In this document: positions 38,041 through 53,545 of the stretch, piece after piece | How positions within the stretch are numbered: the first letter of the stretch is position 1 | Layout of the letters: each line of letters starts with the position of its first letter | Assembly (NCBI RefSeq): GCF_034702125.1 | Contig: NC_085872.1 | Location: forward strand, 31,695,376-31,759,375 | DNA: 64,000 bases | Direction of reading: 5' to 3' | Source of the DNA: Engraulis encrasicolus | Taxonomy: Eukaryota > Chordata > Actinopteri > Clupeiformes > Engraulidae | Program-made: the position numbers and the translations under genes | The notes under the pieces: generated by a model | Database searches by the model: none | The model's input: only the letters and a program-made list of their open reading frames with translations | What the model was told of the DNA's origin: nothing

Positions 38041-38661
38041 TGATTGGATTCAGCTGTCAAATAGATACAGACACCCACGTAAAGCAAGGTGTAACAGTGA
38101 CAGTGCTGATGCTGCCGATCCACACATGTCCTGAGGTACCCTCCCAAAAGCCAGATAACCATCTATAACCGGCTGTCATGGCATCTGGCTCCAGCAGGCA
38201 GGCAGCTCAAGGTTAGTTGCAGAGACAGCTTTGGTTGACCAGTGTTCAAAGTAGAGTTACTTTATTGAGCCTCATACTGTATATGAAGATGACAGCACAC
38301 AAGTACTAGAGATTAAACAAAAGAATGAAAACATACTTTTACAAAAAATGCATGTAGGCCTGTATCAAGTTGGCCTACAGTGTATCAAAGTGTGGCAGAG
38401 ACCGTCCAAGACACTTGCACCCCAGTGAAAATCATTTCCTTTCCCTTTTATCTGAATTGGTCTAACTATCCAACAGTATACAGCCTTGGTCTCCAAATCT
38501 GGCCTGGCCACGGCAAACATTCGGCCCGTCATGAGGTCAGAACATATAAAAACATAAATAGGCCCTATGTGTGATTTTCGATCACTAAAACTTCAGTGGA
38601 TCATATCTTCAAAGCATTCACAGAGAGTTAGATCTTACGATATGCTAACAGTCTCATAACA
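38041..38661. other. No recognisable feature
   Basis: Non-coding sequence. Nothing supported. Confidence 0.35.
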
Positions 38662-38997
38662 CAGTGGTTCTTAACCTCCTTTCTTAAAGCACCCCCTTAC
38701 CTGTGCAAAGGACAAAGTGCGCACCCGCAGCCCAAACTTCTACACATGTATACGCACAGAAAAAGCATTGAATTGATTAATTACAATGATTCTAGCTTGA
38801 GACACTAATCAATATCTTAATGCCTTTACATGGGGACCAAAACATGTAGCCTATTAATTTGGTTTTGATTTGGCTTAATTATAATTTTTGCAAGACGAGT
38901 TTTGGTCACAACCTCAACACAAGCAAAATTCTGTGCACCCCCTGGGACCTCTGGTGCACCCCCAGGGGGTGCCTGCACCCCAGGTTAAGAACCACTG
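38662..38997. mobile_element. hAT-like MITE, 336 bp, perfect 8-bp target duplication
   Basis: The ends cagtggttcttaacct and its inverse aggttaagaaccactg are flanked by tcataaca at 38654-38661 and 38998-39005. The right part contains the doubled gtgcaccccc motif. CAGTGGTTCT ends are typical of Charlie-like hAT elements. There is no coding sequence. Confidence 0.93.
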
Positions 38998-39005
38998 TCA
39001 TAACA

Positions 39006-39826
<821 letters not shown>

Positions 39827-40139
39827 CCATTCCCTCATATCTGTCTGACGCATGCATGCTGAGATGTTATCGGGTCTGAATATCACGTGCCACAGACACG
39901 GCATGTTGCCACAGTAACAGTGTTCCCGTCAACAGAGAAATGGTATGCATGACCGCAGAGAGAGGCCACAGAACATGAGAACCCCAGTGTGTGCACATGT
40001 GTGAATAAGTGTGTTGAGTAAATGCCTGGCGGTTACGTGTGTTGTTCCTGCATATGCATTATAGGCTTGCCTTGGATTGGATGTTGAAGACGAAGAATAG
40101 ATGCTGGATATTCTTTCCATATTTTTGACAGCAACATAT

Positions 40140-40365
40140 GGGGCACCTAAGTCACGCCCTCTACTTCCTGGTTCATGGGGCAGGGGGAGTCAGAAAATGA
40201 TTACTGGGCTTGAAAATGAGTGATTTTTGGATTTGTGGTGCTTAGGTGGAGGTCCAAGGTTTGGATTGGTGTAAAAAAAACCCACTCATTTTCAAGCCCA
40301 GTAATTATTTTTTGACTCCCCCTGCCCCATGAACCAGGAAGTAGAGGGCGTGACTTAGGTGCCCC
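40140..40365. mobile_element. Foldback MITE with about 75-bp inverted ends
   Basis: The left end ggggcacctaagtcacgccc continues through a gcagggggagtcaraaaatg block to a cccagtaat core. The whole arm recurs inverted at the right end with few changes. The centre is about 75 bp. Flanks share only AT, so a TA-type duplication is possible but unproven. Confidence 0.85.
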
Positions 40366-40392
40366 ATTGTGATGATGTGAGATTGATTAGAT

Positions 40393-40696
40393 CAGGGATG
40401 TCAAACTCAGGCCCGGGGGCCAAATTTGGCCCGCGGAGCCATTTTATTTGGCCCGCGAGACCATTTCAAATGTGTATTGCAGTTGTCCCACATACACCAT
40501 TAATGTATAGTGTAACACTAAATTTGTTGTGTCACAGGATGTGCAGACACATTTTAACTAACAAAGATGATGGCAAAGAATGTATGTGAATGTATGTGCA
40601 CTTTTAGTCCATTAAAAAAAAAATGTTGAGTTCGGCCCGCCACTTCGTTCCAGATTTTGTTTTTGACCCTCGGTCAATTTGAGTTTGACACCCCTG
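40393..40696 (+). mobile_element. hAT-like MITE ('CAGGGATGTCAAACTCA'), 304 bp
   Basis: Left end cagggatgtcaaactcaggc, inverted right end caggggtgtcaaactcaaat. Flanks gattagat and gattaggt (40385-40392, 40697-40704) agree at 7 of 8 bases. The interior has ttggcccgcgg repeats. A second copy, opposite orientation, is at 52575-52898. Confidence 0.9.
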
Positions 40697-40727
40697 GATT
40701 AGGTGATCTAAATGCCACGTAATGGTT

Positions 40728-41062
<335 letters not shown>

Positions 41063-41790
41063 TCCTGCAGGCTTGAAAGACATTGCAAAGGACATTACAT
41101 GTCACCATCCAGAGTTTAAAATTGACATGAATGAAATCTGAGTTGTAGAAGAACGAGCTAAGGTTCAATGATAGTGTACTTCCTCTTTTGTACCAATTGC
41201 TGTACAATTGTAACACTGTGTGTAACTTTAACCTTCTGTTCCCTGTAAATCCTATGTAAATGACTCAATATATATTCTGCCATGCCGTCTGTCTCTGACA
41301 AGGGATTGAGGGCTTTAGCATACTATATAATAGAGGGACACTTAGGGGAAGATCGCTTGTCTCTGTGGTTATATTGTTTAATCTCTTATCTGTCATTTCT
41401 TTATCCTCTACATCTGTAGCTCAAAATGTAATCATGACATGGCGAGTGGAATATTTTATACAATCTTTTCAGATGTAAGCTTCAGATACTTCTCTGTGCT
41501 GTCCTAGCGCTGCTATACTGCTAATTAAGCGAGGCAGAGACAGAAGCTGTCAATCTCACATGGGTTTCATGTGGCTGCAGGATTTTCATTCTGTTTCATT
41601 TCACTGAAAACTGGGAGCTTTGTAACACCTTTGTGGATCAGACTGCCATGTTCTGGCTGCAGACTGAAAATAACACTTGGGCAGCCAGATGCCAACTGTG
41701 TTCATGTACAAGGGGGACTCTCAGCTGAAACACCTATGGACTGCATGGGAAAACTCAAATTCACCACTGTCCAGGCTCACAGAGATAGGC
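41063..41790. other. No gene recognised; possible conserved non-coding sequence
   Basis: The part 41380-41560 is repeat-free, of balanced composition, with a ctgctaattaagcgaggcag core. That is only a hint of constraint. Confidence 0.3.
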
Positions 41791-42036
41791 AGGGCTGGAC
41801 TGGGACTGGAAAATGGCCCGGGCATTTGGCCCCGAACACACACAGGCCACTTTACTACCGGTATATCTTGACTGTCTGAATCCACTGTCTATATTGACGA
41901 CGGACCAATGGGTCTCCCCCCTCTAAATTTTGGGCCAATCCCCAGGAAAACAACTATAACAACAACAGTATCGGCCCCTGGGGACTGCCGGCCCACCGGG
42001 AAAATGTCCTGTATGCCAGATTAGCAGTCCTGCCCC
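41791..42036 (+). mobile_element. 'GGCTGGACTGG' element, copy 2
   Basis: Starts agggctggactgggactgga with atggcccgggcatttggccc, and ends ccaccgggaaaatgtcctgt and agcagtcctgcccc. It shares order with 24553-24744. A further end fragment is at 43330-43393 (aaatgcccgggcc, gagtccagccct). Confidence 0.7.
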
Positions 42037-42117
42037 GGAGATAGGTACACTATACAAATAATCTCTGACTACCTGCCCCAATATGTTCATCTTCATCTAG
42101 CCTATATTTTAATGTTG

Positions 42118-42167
42118 ATGCTCTCTTTCGGTTGACTTGGTCGACATCTCACTATGGGGAACACCAG
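42118..42167 (-). mobile_element. Short DIRS-end fragment
   Basis: The segment ctctttcggttgacttggtc then gacatctcactatggggaac is the reverse complement of a block near 699-730 (catagtgggatgtcgagtg, cgacagaaagag). Only about 50 bp is present, directly before the Tc1 relic. Confidence 0.5.
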
Positions 42168-42185
42168 CCTGAGATGAACAGACCG

Positions 42186-42845
42186 AGGATATGGATCACT
42201 GGAACCATGTCATGTGGTCTGATGAAACCAAGCTAAACAAATTTGCTTGACATGGTGTCAAGCATGTGTGGTGGTAACCAAGCAGGATTTTTTTTTTAAG
42301 TGTCCCATCTGTAAAATCACGCATGTTAGTGGGACTGACATGATTTGTGGCTGCATGAGTGCTGTCAATATTGGAAAGCTGAATTTCACCTAAAGAAACA
42401 TTCAAGTGAACATGCACTGTGACAACTGAAGCAGATCATGATACTCTCTATAGGATTTCACTCAAATCTCACACACATCTCTTTTAGCCTGGTGCAGACT
42501 CAAAATGTAAAAGCTCAATGTAAGGCAAAGATGTAACGCACACTGATTACCTCCCTTATTATCCCTTTCAATTTTGTGACGATTCGGGCCAACACGACCC
42601 CTTCTCTACAGGATTTTAACCTGGGGTGTACTCACTTTTGGGGTTATATGTTCAAACATTAATGGCCGTATTTTTTTTTTTTGAATGAACAATAAATTGA
42701 AGCTGTTATACTGTATGTGTTGTACTGTACACAGGTAACTATTCATTGTGTCAAAGGGAAATGTCTTTACACGTAATGCTGTCCTATAAAAAGATATACT
42801 TACAAATCTGCAAAAATGTGAGGGGTGCACTCACTTCTGTAACAC
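42186..42845 (+). mobile_element. Tc1/mariner-like transposon relic
   Basis: The 5' piece encodes DHWNHVMWSDETK, the block around the second catalytic Asp of Tc1 transposases, followed by a decayed KHVW segment near 42262. Further wording (ggctgcatgagtgctg, aaacattcaagtgaacatgc) continues the transposase order to about 42435. The end part carries gggtgtactcacttttgggg at 42626 and gggtgcactcacttctgtaa at 42823, typical of Tc1 termini. The N-terminal domain and first catalytic Asp are absent, and frameshifts are present. Confidence 0.8.
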
Positions 42846-43844
42846 ACTGTGTCTGATCTGGGGGAAATGTAAAAGTTCAATGTAAGGCAAGGATGAAACG
42901 CATATAACATGTCCATGATACACAATTAAATTCCTCCCTCTCTATGTCAAATGTACAAAACTAACAGGACTGGACTGGTTATCTGGCATAAAAGGCATTT
43001 GTAGGATGCTTTTGGTTTTTGTCATTTGTTTGTTTCAACAACACACATGTGGTTTACAGGCCGACCAGAATGGAGCCGGTGCCTGTGCCCACACCAGTTA
43101 TGTTCAGCACTGAAGTGCTTTTCTGCGAACCACCTGTGTTCACACCGGGAACTTTTTCCGCATGTGACTGTATTACCCGGATGAACCTGCTGACGGCCAC
43201 ATTGTCGATCGCAACGTGAACCAACTTTCTGGTTCCGAACACTAAGACCTGTGGCGAGATCTCGACTGCCTGTTCTCATTTAGGTGCGGGAATAGGCACT
43301 TTCTCAAAAGTGGACTGAGTCCATCATAAGGGGTGAGGGGCTGGTCTATGACAAAAATGCCCGGGCCGGTTTGTGGTCCCAGAGTCCAGCCCTAAGTACT
43401 AATAATAACAAAGACATGCAATCTGCCTGGGACAAAAATATGAATTGCCTCCATGTTTTTTTTTCTTTGCTGTGATTACAGCTGTAGTGACAGTTCTCTA
43501 CAGGAAAAGAAAACGTAATAAGGCACAACCTACTGGAATGTTTTGTCACTGTGGTACTAACATTCCAAGGGTTAAGATGACAAGAAGATTATAATTAAAG
43601 CAAAAACAAGCCAAAATAAGATGGCATAATATTTTCTTACATGCTTTTAAAAAATTAAGTAGGCTACACTAAATAACCTTGCTCTTAAGAATTTACAAGG
43701 TTTCGATTTACATGCCATGGCAGTCAAGGAAATTAGCCTCTTAATAATTAGGCCAAAAGACTGCTTTACTATTGCATTTACTATTTTGTATTCATCTGGG
43801 AACCAAAACAAAACACCCTCTCTCAAAACACCCCTTTCTCAAAA

Positions 43845-43846
<2 letters not shown>
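42846..43846. other. Mostly featureless; one repeat-end fragment
   Basis: Contains the 'GGCTGGACTGG' end fragment at 43330-43393 and a CpG-bearing patch at 43060-43260 that may be an unrecognised MITE (ggttcgcag- and ctggttccgaac-like words). No coding region recognised. Confidence 0.35.

Positions 43847-43926
<80 letters not shown>
43847..43926. repeat. (TC)n microsatellite
   Basis: About 80 bp of TC. Confidence 0.97.
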
Positions 43927-43928
<2 letters not shown>

Positions 43929-44090
43929 GAGGCCCTCTTGACCCATTTAATCCTAAGTCCTGACCTGTCTGTGCTTACGGTCAGCTACACATGTAATTCT
44001 GATGTCTTTTGATCATTCATGAGAATTCATAGTGTGCAGTACAAGATACACACAATCACGTGGTACACACGCACACATGCAAGCACACAT

Positions 44091-45804
<1,714 letters not shown>

Positions 45805-45935
45805 GGGGCGCGTTTCTCAAAAGCGTAGTTGTTTGACAGTTAGCAACTTGGCTAGTTGATAATTGGAAATTGCAGTGCAAACAACAAAGTGGCTAACATA
45901 GTTAGCAACCATGGTTTTGAGAAATACATCCGTGG
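45805..45935. mobile_element. Foldback MITE ('GTTTCTCAAAAG' family), copy 1
   Basis: Left end ggggcgcgtttctcaaaagc, right end aaccatggttttgagaaata. The interior has gttagcaacttggctagttg and gctaacatagttagcaacc in partial inversion. Closely related to 54441-54566. Confidence 0.7.
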
Positions 45936-46049
45936 AGAGAAATAAAATTCAGCAGATGCCCTAAGTGCCAACAACCTGGCTGGCCTGAAAAGTCAGACTT
46001 ACGTAATTTGGGGTCTGGGGGCAGTTTATTGATATGCCTGTGGAATCAC

Positions 46050-46355
<306 letters not shown>

Positions 46356-47286
46356 ATGGGTGGGAGACTTAACATTGGTTAAAAACCTACAAAACTGTTA
46401 ATTTTCCTTTAAAAAACATATGTCAATGAAAGAAGATGTGGTACATTATGTTTCATATTAGTCTTAGATGAGAAGAAACATTTTTGTTAAGATTTTTGTA
46501 AAGGTTTACAGTATATGTCAAATATCCTGCGGTGTGACTGTAACATTAATGAAACCTGGAATATAATATATATATAAATTAACCAACAACATTTTGAGTA
46601 ATGTATGAAGCATTTGGCATGATTGCATAAATATTAACTTTATATTAAGATATGTGAATGTGAAAAAAACTCAAGACAGTAATATTAACTACAAGTTCAA
46701 TTTCGTAACACAAATTGCGTCCTGTGGGGTTACATGTATGTCAATGTTTGTGAATGGGCAGCTGCAAGGCCAACTACAAGGGTCTTAAAGACTGGCTCCT
46801 AACCAGTCAGTACCTCAGTTATTGGAGAGTGCTGTGGAAGTTTAAGGTGACTCTTAACCTCTTAATATGTCTTCATATTGCAATCTTTCTGTCACGCAAT
46901 GCTTAGGTTCATTTTATGGTGTCCTGTGGTGTGACTGCTCTTATAGGAGGAAAAAAAGTTTTTTTTTTTATAAATGAAAACACATATTAAGATTAAACAC
47001 AATATCATTATCAAGTTAGAATGAGCTCAGATGTCAGTCATGTATACAAAAGGATTCAAATGGCCATAATGCAGTGAATTCCCTGTGGTGTGACATGCCT
47101 ATGCAATGTGTTGATACAAGACACATTTTCCCAAAAATGGCAAAAATAAGGTGAAATTCCACAGACCACTAAGTGCTTTATTTTTTTCTATTTTTTTCCA
47201 ATTTTTATCCATAATTTTTTTCAGGAATTTGAAAAACTTCTTTTTTTTTGCGTTACGCCCTTAAACGTCAACCACCCCTATTTAAA
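46356..47286. repeat. AT-rich region with a recurrent 'CCTGTGGTGTGAC' word
   Basis: The word occurs as cctgcggtgtgactg (46528), cctgtggggttac (46721), cctgtggtgtgactg (46922) and cctgtggtgtgacat (47084), at spacings near 160-200 bp. This may be a decayed tandem repeat or a transposon with internal repeats. No coding frame. Confidence 0.45.
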
Positions 47287-47443
47287 AGTAAGACGCCGTA
47301 CCATTTTTCCGGTGACCCAGGTTTGATTCCAATCTTGATTTGGTGACCCAGGTTTGATTCCTCTCTCTCTCTCCCACTCGTTTTCTGCCACACTCTCTCA
47401 CTGTCCTAGCCTAATTAAAGGCATAAAAAGGCCAAAAAAATAT
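47287..47443 (+). mobile_element. tRNA-derived SINE with duplicated box B
   Basis: Same family as 46050. The block ggtgacccaggtttgattcc occurs at 47311 and again at 47340, duplicating the promoter box B. Tail aattaaaggcataaaaaggc. Confidence 0.8.
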
Positions 47444-48193
47444 CTTTTAAAAAAGCCTTCTTTGCTCTGGTATACCTACCAATGTGCAGCCATGCCATCT
47501 TTGCGCTACACTACACCTGCTCAAATAAGTCACGACAAAAATAACAATAAAAAACACAGCACAAATAGAGTATTGTGATTGGTCCGAGCAAGTCAGTAGC
47601 AACTCGTGCCGCTACACCAAGCCGCCCAGCCAAACACATTTTCTGTTGTTAGGGTGTCCAGACAAATTCAGGGTGAAATAGCATATGAATCAGGCATTTG
47701 AGAATGCTGTGCCCTTTCCGTGTGTGAAGTTTCAGGGAAATTGAAATGCTAGCAGCAGTCATAATAATTAACAGCTCCAGCTTGAAACGTTCTCCCGACA
47801 CACTCTTGGTGAACTTGAGATACTGCACTGAAGGCCGAACTACTCAAGTACACACAATGGCAGCTTATTTAATGCTTATATCCTCAGCAGCAGGCTATTT
47901 CCAGGAAAGTAATTGTGAATTGCACTCATGTTCTCAGGGTAGGAATCACCTGGAGGCACCCATCTTCTCGTAACGTCTCCCAAACACTATAATGCTTTAT
48001 AATGGAGCAGCAGGATAGGTGTTTGTGACAAGCCTCTTCATCTAAGTTAATGGGCAGGAGTGGGTACCTATTATTTAGTGTAATTCACACAAGCATCTGA
48101 GGCTGTAATGCAAATGGGTGAGTGTGTTTCTTGATACATCTTAAGGTATGCGTGTGTGTATGCATGCCTGTGTGTGTGTGCGTGTGTGCATGC

Positions 48194-48225
<32 letters not shown>

Positions 48226-48535
48226 ATTTGTCTGTCAAATTGTGACAAAAAGTGATATATATGTGTATGTTTATAGTTGATATGTGTGTGTGGCTGTGTA
48301 CACTGAAGATCCAGTCTTTGCAGATTTGAGTCATTTTCACTTTCCACAATCTAGAGATCTTCCTTTGGGGATGAGGGAGGAGGTTATAGGCTGAGGGAGA
48401 TTATAACTTAGACTCATAAATAGACACAAATCAGCGTGCTTGGAATCACATTTTGTCGACAGCTTTTGTGAAATGCCACCCTGGCCTGTGCTCCAATGGA
48501 TAGGTGTTTCCATGTGTTTTAGCAAAGTGAAGTCA
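47444..48535. other. No gene; one (TG)n tract
   Basis: A TG tract with CG interruptions lies at 48149-48225. The remainder is unremarkable. Confidence 0.35.
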
Positions 48536-48660
48536 TTGAATGAATGAATGAATGAATGAATGAATGAATGAATGAATGAATGAATGAATGAATGAATGAA
48601 TGAATGAATGAATGAATGAATGAATGAATGAATGAATGAATGAATGAATGAATGAATGAA
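48536..48660. repeat. (TGAA)n microsatellite
   Basis: About 31 uninterrupted TGAA units. Confidence 0.97.
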
Positions 48661-48879
48661 AGCAATTTTCAGTCCCAATAGCCCAGGTTCGTTCCTCAGT
48701 GCTCCATTGCACCATACAACTCACTGAAAGAAACATGGTGGGCTTTCACAAACAAATCACATAAAACTTGAACACAGCACAATAAATTGGATTGTTTTTT
48801 TCTCTGCCCACCCCGTAAAATGTTGTTAGACTGGGTTGGGGGTGGCAGCCATTAGAAGCTTGCTATTCACTGCAAACAG

Positions 48880-49040
48880 AGGCGCATCTTAGCTCCAGGT
48901 TCGGCAGGCAGCCGCTTGGGGCCCCCAAGCCCCTGGATGGGGAATGACAGCTTACACTTTACTACAGTGGTGGCAAATTTCTTTCAAACATTAACATTCC
49001 GCTTGGGGCCCCAGCTGAACGTAGATTTGCCTCGTCTGTC
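48880..49040. mobile_element. Possible short element with 'GCTTGGGGCCCC' repeats
   Basis: gccgcttggggcccccaagc and a later ccgcttggggccccagct recur about 100 bp apart, near aggcgcatcttag and tagatttgcctcgtc, which are weakly inverted. Low certainty. Confidence 0.3.
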
Positions 49041-49540
49041 TGCAAAGCTTAATTGTCTTTGATGTTTATGAAGAGTGAAAGAGGGACAGAGTGAAAGAAA
49101 GGTGGAAGATAAAGAGAGCCGAAGACTAAAAGGGGGAGGAGAGCGTGAGGTCAGGAGAGCCAGGCTCTTCTTATGTTTTAATCAGTGGCTGCTTCTTTAA
49201 TGAGGCCCTGTGTCAGCTGAAAGACATGCCTTTGCTGACTACCTCAATCCCCCGGCACCCCCACCCCCTTTTTTTGCACGTGCCCATTTCCAAATTATTT
49301 ATAGGCCCAGATCGATACGGATGGCTGATGCCATGGCCAACCGCATGTAAAGAAAGCCACACTGCCGTTGTTCTTGTATTTTTTACAGTGTTGTTGTTTT
49401 TAAGGGCAGTGCTGTTGTTTTCGGTGTGTGCTGGGGCGTGTGTGTGCACATGGATGTGCAGGCTATGGATGTTTGTCCAAAAGGGTGTCCAATTTTAGAG
49501 CATTCTTTAGATGTATTGAGACATAAGGTGGAGCAATTCT

Positions 49541-49712
49541 GGGGTCCGTTTCTCGATTCTTGTCGTTGCTAACCGTCTTAAGACCGTCTTAAGACCGTCT
49601 TACCATTCCCTTGTATTCAGTGGTAAGCGTCGCTGTCGAGAGAGAGTTGAGTCGCTCTTACGAAGGACGTTGCTACCGTCGTTAGCAAAGACGCTTTCGA
49701 GATACGGACCCC
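49541..49712. mobile_element. Foldback MITE, 172 bp
   Basis: Left ggggtccgtttctcgattct with gttgctaac, inverted right ggggtccgtatctcgaaagc with tttgctaacgac. Internally gaccgtcttaa is tandemly repeated (49575-49600). Confidence 0.8.
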
Positions 49713-50347
<635 letters not shown>

Positions 50348-50477
50348 ATAAATAGGCCTAATTAATTATCAAAGCAAGACATCAGGGATACTGGTTGTTG
50401 CATCTTTAGAGACAACATGCAACTTAGTTTACACACAGTCACATTTATCACCACAAACAATTTCACAGGCACACGCA

Positions 50478-50523
<46 letters not shown>

Positions 50524-50524
50524 T

Positions 50525-52085
50525 CTTTGTTGTGCACGAACAGCACAGTAACAGACAGATGGAGACTTTATTTTGCTCACTTTAATTATTTATTTCCTTA
50601 CCCAATTAAGTGAAACACAGGCTCAGGTTACCCACATGAGTAATTTGGTTATCATTTAAAATGAGGAATAAGTAAATGGGGGGAATGATTAAAGTGTAAA
50701 TGGGTGGGGGAAAAAAGCTATTTCAGGCCCAAATCCAAATGCAAAACGCAAAAAAAGTAATGAAAGTTAAAAAAGTGATGGAAGGGATAGACAGGCTCTT
50801 ACAGTACGGGTGCTGCAATTGAAAGCGTAATTACAGTAAGACGCATCTGTGTTATACACAAATGTCAATACCGATTTAGCCCAGGGCCATAACGTTTGGG
50901 TAGAGGAACACATTGTTTCCCAACCAACAGCTGTATTATAATAGACTTCATCACTAGCTGATAGCAGTCACAATAAAGAAGATCTTCAAAACATGAGTCT
51001 ATGAAATACAGACAATATAATCATTACAGATAGCAAGCTGCACTTTAACACAGCAAGAGATTCTTCTCCTTTGCCAGAGTTCCTCCTATGAAGCAGCATA
51101 TTTTCCTATGGCGGTTATTGCTTCGTGCTATATTCAGGCGTGAAGAAATGGTAGCTGGCTGATGGACCTGTCCAACACGGTGACATGATGATGTTTGGAC
51201 AGACCAACCTGACATCTGGACAGAGCAACAGTGGAAGAGAGGCCCATGGAGAGTGACTGTCAGCCAAATGGTGTGATGATGAGGCTGGTTTAATGGCAGG
51301 TGTATTTGTCTTGACTCTGCCTGAGGTAAAACGACTACCCCTTGGGGAAAACGTTGATGAGGGACTGTGTGAGACTGTGATTGGTAGGGATTATCCTGAC
51401 TCTAAGCCTCGGGGCACAGCTATGCAGTCCCTTTGAGAATGGTTCAACCCTACCTTACACCCCATGCCTGTGTTGGTTAAAAATGCCACAGCCTTGCATT
51501 GGGTGTGATAGGCTATGTGTTTTTCTAACTGTGGACTATACAATACATATATCCATCAGAACAACTTAATGCTCACACAGTTGCCAGGGGATGACCCAGT
51601 GCAGAACCGTTTATTGTTGTTTACACCGGTATTTCACCTCCATAGTTATCCACCAGAAAGAAAAACCCATCATATAACATTTACCTCAGGATTTCTTTAT
51701 TGCAGAGATATTAACTAGGCTACACATTAACATGTTCAAGTAGCAGGTTTCTCACTTGACCATCGGAAGAAGCACCAGTACATCTAGGCTATACGTTAAC
51801 TGGGGTCAATGCTATGACATCCGGATATTACATGTGAACTTGGCTAATCTCAGCATCAAACAATTATGTGAAAGTAGGTCTTTAAAATGTTACATTTATG
51901 AAATTGTGTAATCCCTTGTGGATGTCAGAAGAGGTGTTTAGTGTACCTGTGACCCCTTCTTAGTTCAAATGAATGAAGTTTTTCATTTTTCTTTATCCAA
52001 GTGATGCAATGGCAAAGTTCCTGGATATTTACTCACACCCTTGAGGTGGCTATTAAACAGTGGCCAACCTTCTAGCACAGTGATT
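50525..52085. other. No recognisable feature
   Basis: No repeat structure, RNA gene or convincing coding exon seen over about 1.5 kb. Confidence 0.35.
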
Positions 52086-52088
52086 ACT

Positions 52089-52226
52089 GGACACACACAC
52101 ATGAACGCATGCATACACACGCACAGCGCACGTACACAGCACACGCGCACGTACACAGCACACGCGCCCGCACATGTACACGCACACGCACATGTACATG
52201 CGCACGCACATGTACAGGCGCATGGA
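52089..52226. repeat. Degenerate CA/CG/GTACA array
   Basis: Short imperfect units (cacgcgcacgtacacagca, cgcacatgtacatg) repeated for about 130 bp. Confidence 0.8.
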
Positions 52227-52574
52227 CCAACAGTCATTCCACAGAGTTTTCATCATTAAAACATCTCTAGAGGATTGAGGCATGGACTGGATGGTTTTTT
52301 TTCCCAGTCTGCCTTAGTGTAGCTACTTGGTCTTGGTGGTCTAATGATGCCATCACTTACAGGAGTCCAGGTTGATCAGTATGCAATATGCATGCACTAT
52401 GCACACGCATTTATGCGCCTGTACAGTGTGCTATTAGATACATACAGTCCACAAACACACATGTACCATGCAATTCAGGACTTTTCATCTAACTAGGAGC
52501 CTAAGACCACTTGTCATGGATCCCTGTCCCTTTTCAATCTGACAGGCCTGCCCTCTCATACCCTCTCTCTAAGT
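52227..52574. other. No recognisable feature
   Basis: Contains TGCA-rich wording at 52380-52460 but no structure that I can define. Confidence 0.3.
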
Positions 52575-52898
52575 CAGGGATGTCACGCTCAAATTGACTG
52601 AGGGCCAAAAACAAAATCTGGAACGAAGTAGCAGGCTGAACTCAATATTTCTTTTATAAAATGGACTTCAATTGTGCGTCCACGCGCTTAATACTCATAG
52701 TAACACTTCACACACGCACTTTCCCATCACATGGTAGTTCAAATGTTTTGCACAGATTGTGCTGCATGTGAGTGTGAGCTCTCGACTCATATTCCTGTGA
52801 CAATCCAAATGTCATGCTCAACTTCAAATGATCTCGTGGGCCAAATAAAATGACTCCGCGGGCCAAATTTGGCCCAGGGCCTGAGTTTGACATCCCAG
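52575..52898 (-). mobile_element. hAT-like MITE ('CAGGGATGTCAAACTCA'), perfect 8-bp target duplication
   Basis: Ends cagggatgtcacgctcaaat and, inverted, ctgggatgtcaaactcaggc. Flanks ctctaagt at 52567-52574 and 52899-52906 are identical. It is in the opposite orientation to 40393-40696, sharing gggccaaatttggccc and the aacgaagt block. Confidence 0.93.
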
Positions 52899-52997
52899 CT
52901 CTAAGTTGTTACATTATTCCTACCCTCTATTCACTGCCGCCTCTTTTCCCTTTGAAGGACAAAATCTCCCACTTTTTTCACTCCACTGTGAAACATC

Positions 52998-53315
52998 CAG
53001 GTGTCACCAACGTGGTGCCCGCGGGCGCCAGGTAGCCCTCCAGGAGCTTCTGAGGTGCCCACCAAGGATGTTAATAAATAGGGATGACTACAAGATTTTA
53101 GTCACAGTTGAGGTTTTTCTTCATTTAAACACGAGATTATTTCTTTATAACCTATAAAGAATACTTCTTTATAACCTATCAGCAAATGATCATTCAATCA
53201 TAGTGTGATTTTTAGAAGAATGTCAAGACAGAGGTCTTGTAGCCCGCGGGTAGCCATCACTAGCCCTCGGGTAGCCCTTGGTAGCCCTCCAACCCAAAAA
53301 GGTTGGGGACCCCTG
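52998..53315 (+). mobile_element. hAT-like MITE, copy 2 of the 'CAGGGGTCCCCAACC' family
   Basis: Nearly collinear with 12057-12377: caggtgtcaccaacgtggtg, ccaggtagccctccaggagc, aaggatgttaataaa and ggttggggacccctg. Flanking duplication not recognisable. Confidence 0.75.
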
Positions 53316-53545
53316 ATCCATAGGCTATACTATTTATGTACAGTATCAAGAGCGGAGACACTATGTTAGACATTTCTTTCATCAGCTTCTCCACGTAGTA
53401 ATTTGATGTCGCTGGCGAGAGTAGTAGGGAGAACGATAGGAAACTAGAGAGAGGGCAGACAGAAAAGCGGCAGAGCTCTTAAGTGTACTCACATGATCCA
53501 GTATGGTATTTTATATGTTGGTCTTAGTCTTATCAGCATGAATAT
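53316..53545. other. Spacer, no feature
   Basis: Short non-repetitive interval ending in the 8-bp duplication of the next element. Confidence 0.3.

Noticed and set aside
49145..49498. 117-codon frame with a hydrophobic segment
   Set aside because: The hydrophobic run comes from a T-rich stretch (49370-49430). There is no homology that I recognise and no splice context.
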